Source: Rhodospirillales bacterium (GTDB lineage: Bacteria > Pseudomonadota > Alphaproteobacteria > Rhodospirillales > JASLLZ01). Taken from it: 64,000 nucleotides of DNA. The notes beneath the pieces were generated by a model. The model was not told the DNA's origin. It saw nothing but the letters and a program-made list of their open reading frames with translations, and searched no databases. The DNA lies in the NCBI GenBank assembly GCA_030746775.1, contig JASLLZ010000007.1:1-64000 (forward strand), given 5' to 3'. A program made the translations under genes and the position numbers. Shown piece after piece: positions 63,330 through 64,000 of the stretch. Numbering within the stretch: position 1 is the stretch's first letter; the number at the start of each line of letters is the position of its first letter.

Positions 63330-64000
63330 TTGAACCGCCTTTGCTCTAGATCGGATATCGCGGTCCTTGCCGAGTTCGCGGACGGGGCGCCGCTGCCCCT
63401 GGCCACCGAAATGCTGGGCCTGGCCCGGCGCCTGGCCGACGAGACCGGCGGGGCGGTCACCGCCATGGCGCTCGGCACCGGCATGGCGGGCGCCGGGGAT
63501 GCCCTTCTCGCCCACGGCGCGGACCGGGTCTTCGTGGCCGACGATCCCGCCCTCGCGCCCTATCAGGCCGACGCCTGGATGGCCGTTCTTGTCGACACCC
63601 TGCGCGACCTGGCACCCGCCGCCGTCCTTGCCGGTCACGGCGCGGTCGGGGCCGACCTGGCGCCGCGCCTCGCCTTTCGCCTGGAGACCGCCGCCGTCAC
63701 CGATTGCATCGCGGTCAGCGCCGAGGACGGGGGACTTCGGTTCACCCGGCCCTGTTACGGCGGCAAGGCGCACGAGGTGATCTCCGTGAAGACGGCGCCG
63801 GCCGTCGTTACCCTGAGGGCCAAGTCCCACGCCCCGGCGGCGCCCGACGACAGCCGCCGGGGCGAGGTCGTCGCGCTCTCGCCCGACATCGATCCCGCGA
63901 AAGTCCGCACCCGCATCGTCGAGAAACGCCGCGATACCGACGACGGCCAGCGCCTGGATACGGCCCGCGTCGTCATCGCCGGCGGCCGCGGTCTCGACGG
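63330..64000 (+). CDS. etfA: Electron transfer flavoprotein alpha subunit, cut by window end
   Basis: The N-terminal 223 residues of EtfA: SDIAVLAEFADGAPLPLATE, then ADRVFVADD, APAAVLAGHGAVGADLAPRLA and the PCYGGKAHEVI strand, running open to 64000. The FAD-binding C-terminal domain begins at the end (VIAGGRGLDG). The start is unclear: the expected ATG before SDIAVLAE reads AGA, and TTG 63330 eight codons earlier has a poor SD. The palindrome just upstream may have disturbed the original start. Confidence 0.82.
   Translation, partial: MNRLCSRSDIAVLAEFADGAPLPLATEMLGLARRLADETGGAVTAMALGTGMAGAGDALLAHGADRVFVADDPALAPYQADAWMAVLVDTLRDLAPAAVLAGHGAVGADLAPRLAFRLETAAVTDCIAVSAEDGGLRFTRPCYGGKAHEVISVKTAPAVVTLRAKSHAPAAPDDSRRGEVVALSPDIDPAKVRTRIVEKRRDTDDGQRLDTARVVIAGGRGLD

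Overview
The window looks like a piece of an alphaproteobacterial chromosome. It is GC-rich, encodes a GcrA-type cell-cycle regulator, a class I (archaeal-type) lysyl-tRNA synthetase, a 17-kDa-antigen-like lipoprotein and a DUF1638/'virulence factor'/methyltetrahydrofolate gene set typical of Alphaproteobacteria. A free-living, probably Rhodospirillales-like heterotroph living on N-containing and carboxylic small molecules fits best; the genus cannot be named from the sequence. No rRNA, tRNA, CRISPR array or convincing replication origin was seen.

Left part (1-7.1 kb): a tightly coupled plus-strand one-carbon operon (DUF1638 fragment, virulence-factor-like protein, zinc/Fe-S MTHFR partner, MetF, methyl-THF:corrinoid methyltransferase, corrinoid-reactivating ferredoxin/ASKHA protein). 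Its partners (methylamine/betaine methyltransferase and corrinoid protein) probably lie left of the window. An isochorismatase-fold hydrolase and a phosphotriesterase-fold amidohydrolase follow. 7.1-11 kb (minus): cysteine synthase, serine acetyltransferase, selenocysteine synthase SelA and a lipoprotein.

11-19 kb is patchy: a class IV aminotransferase, an intergenic stretch with an orphan terminator (possible sRNA), an enolase-superfamily dehydratase, a MASE1-CHASE sensor kinase split by one in-frame amber codon, a nuclease gene cut by a transposase remnant, a GAF/HD-GYP phosphodiesterase and a 263-bp MITE with perfect 32-bp terminal inverted repeats. 19-30.5 kb is mostly housekeeping or core metabolism: UbiD-like decarboxylase, LysRS-I, PLP sulfhydrylase, MFS transporter, class IV aminotransferase with a LexA-like repressor, methylmalonyl-CoA mutase, GcrA and two small exported or anchored proteins.

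30.5-61 kb is a catabolic island built from repeated paralogous modules: two PhyH-type dioxygenases, three D-amino-acid-oxidase-like flavoproteins, four DHDPS-fold lyases in two pairs, five SDRs, two enolase-superfamily enzymes, TauD-type dioxygenase, RidA, class III aminotransferase, group IV decarboxylase-like protein, CoA transferase, thiolase, 3-hydroxyacyl-CoA dehydrogenase, MaoC-like hydratase, and a polar-amino-acid-type ABC transporter with no ATPase gene in view. A reasonable reading is uptake, hydroxylation or oxidation, imine clearance, and deamination or aldol cleavage of cyclic or N-modified amino acids, with the carbon ending in CoA thioester chemistry. The exact substrates are not shown by the sequence. 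Two copies of a GC-rich palindromic repeat lie inside the island in inverted orientation. The right edge holds a sulfite-oxidase-family molybdoenzyme and an etfB-etfA pair separated by another GC-rich palindrome.
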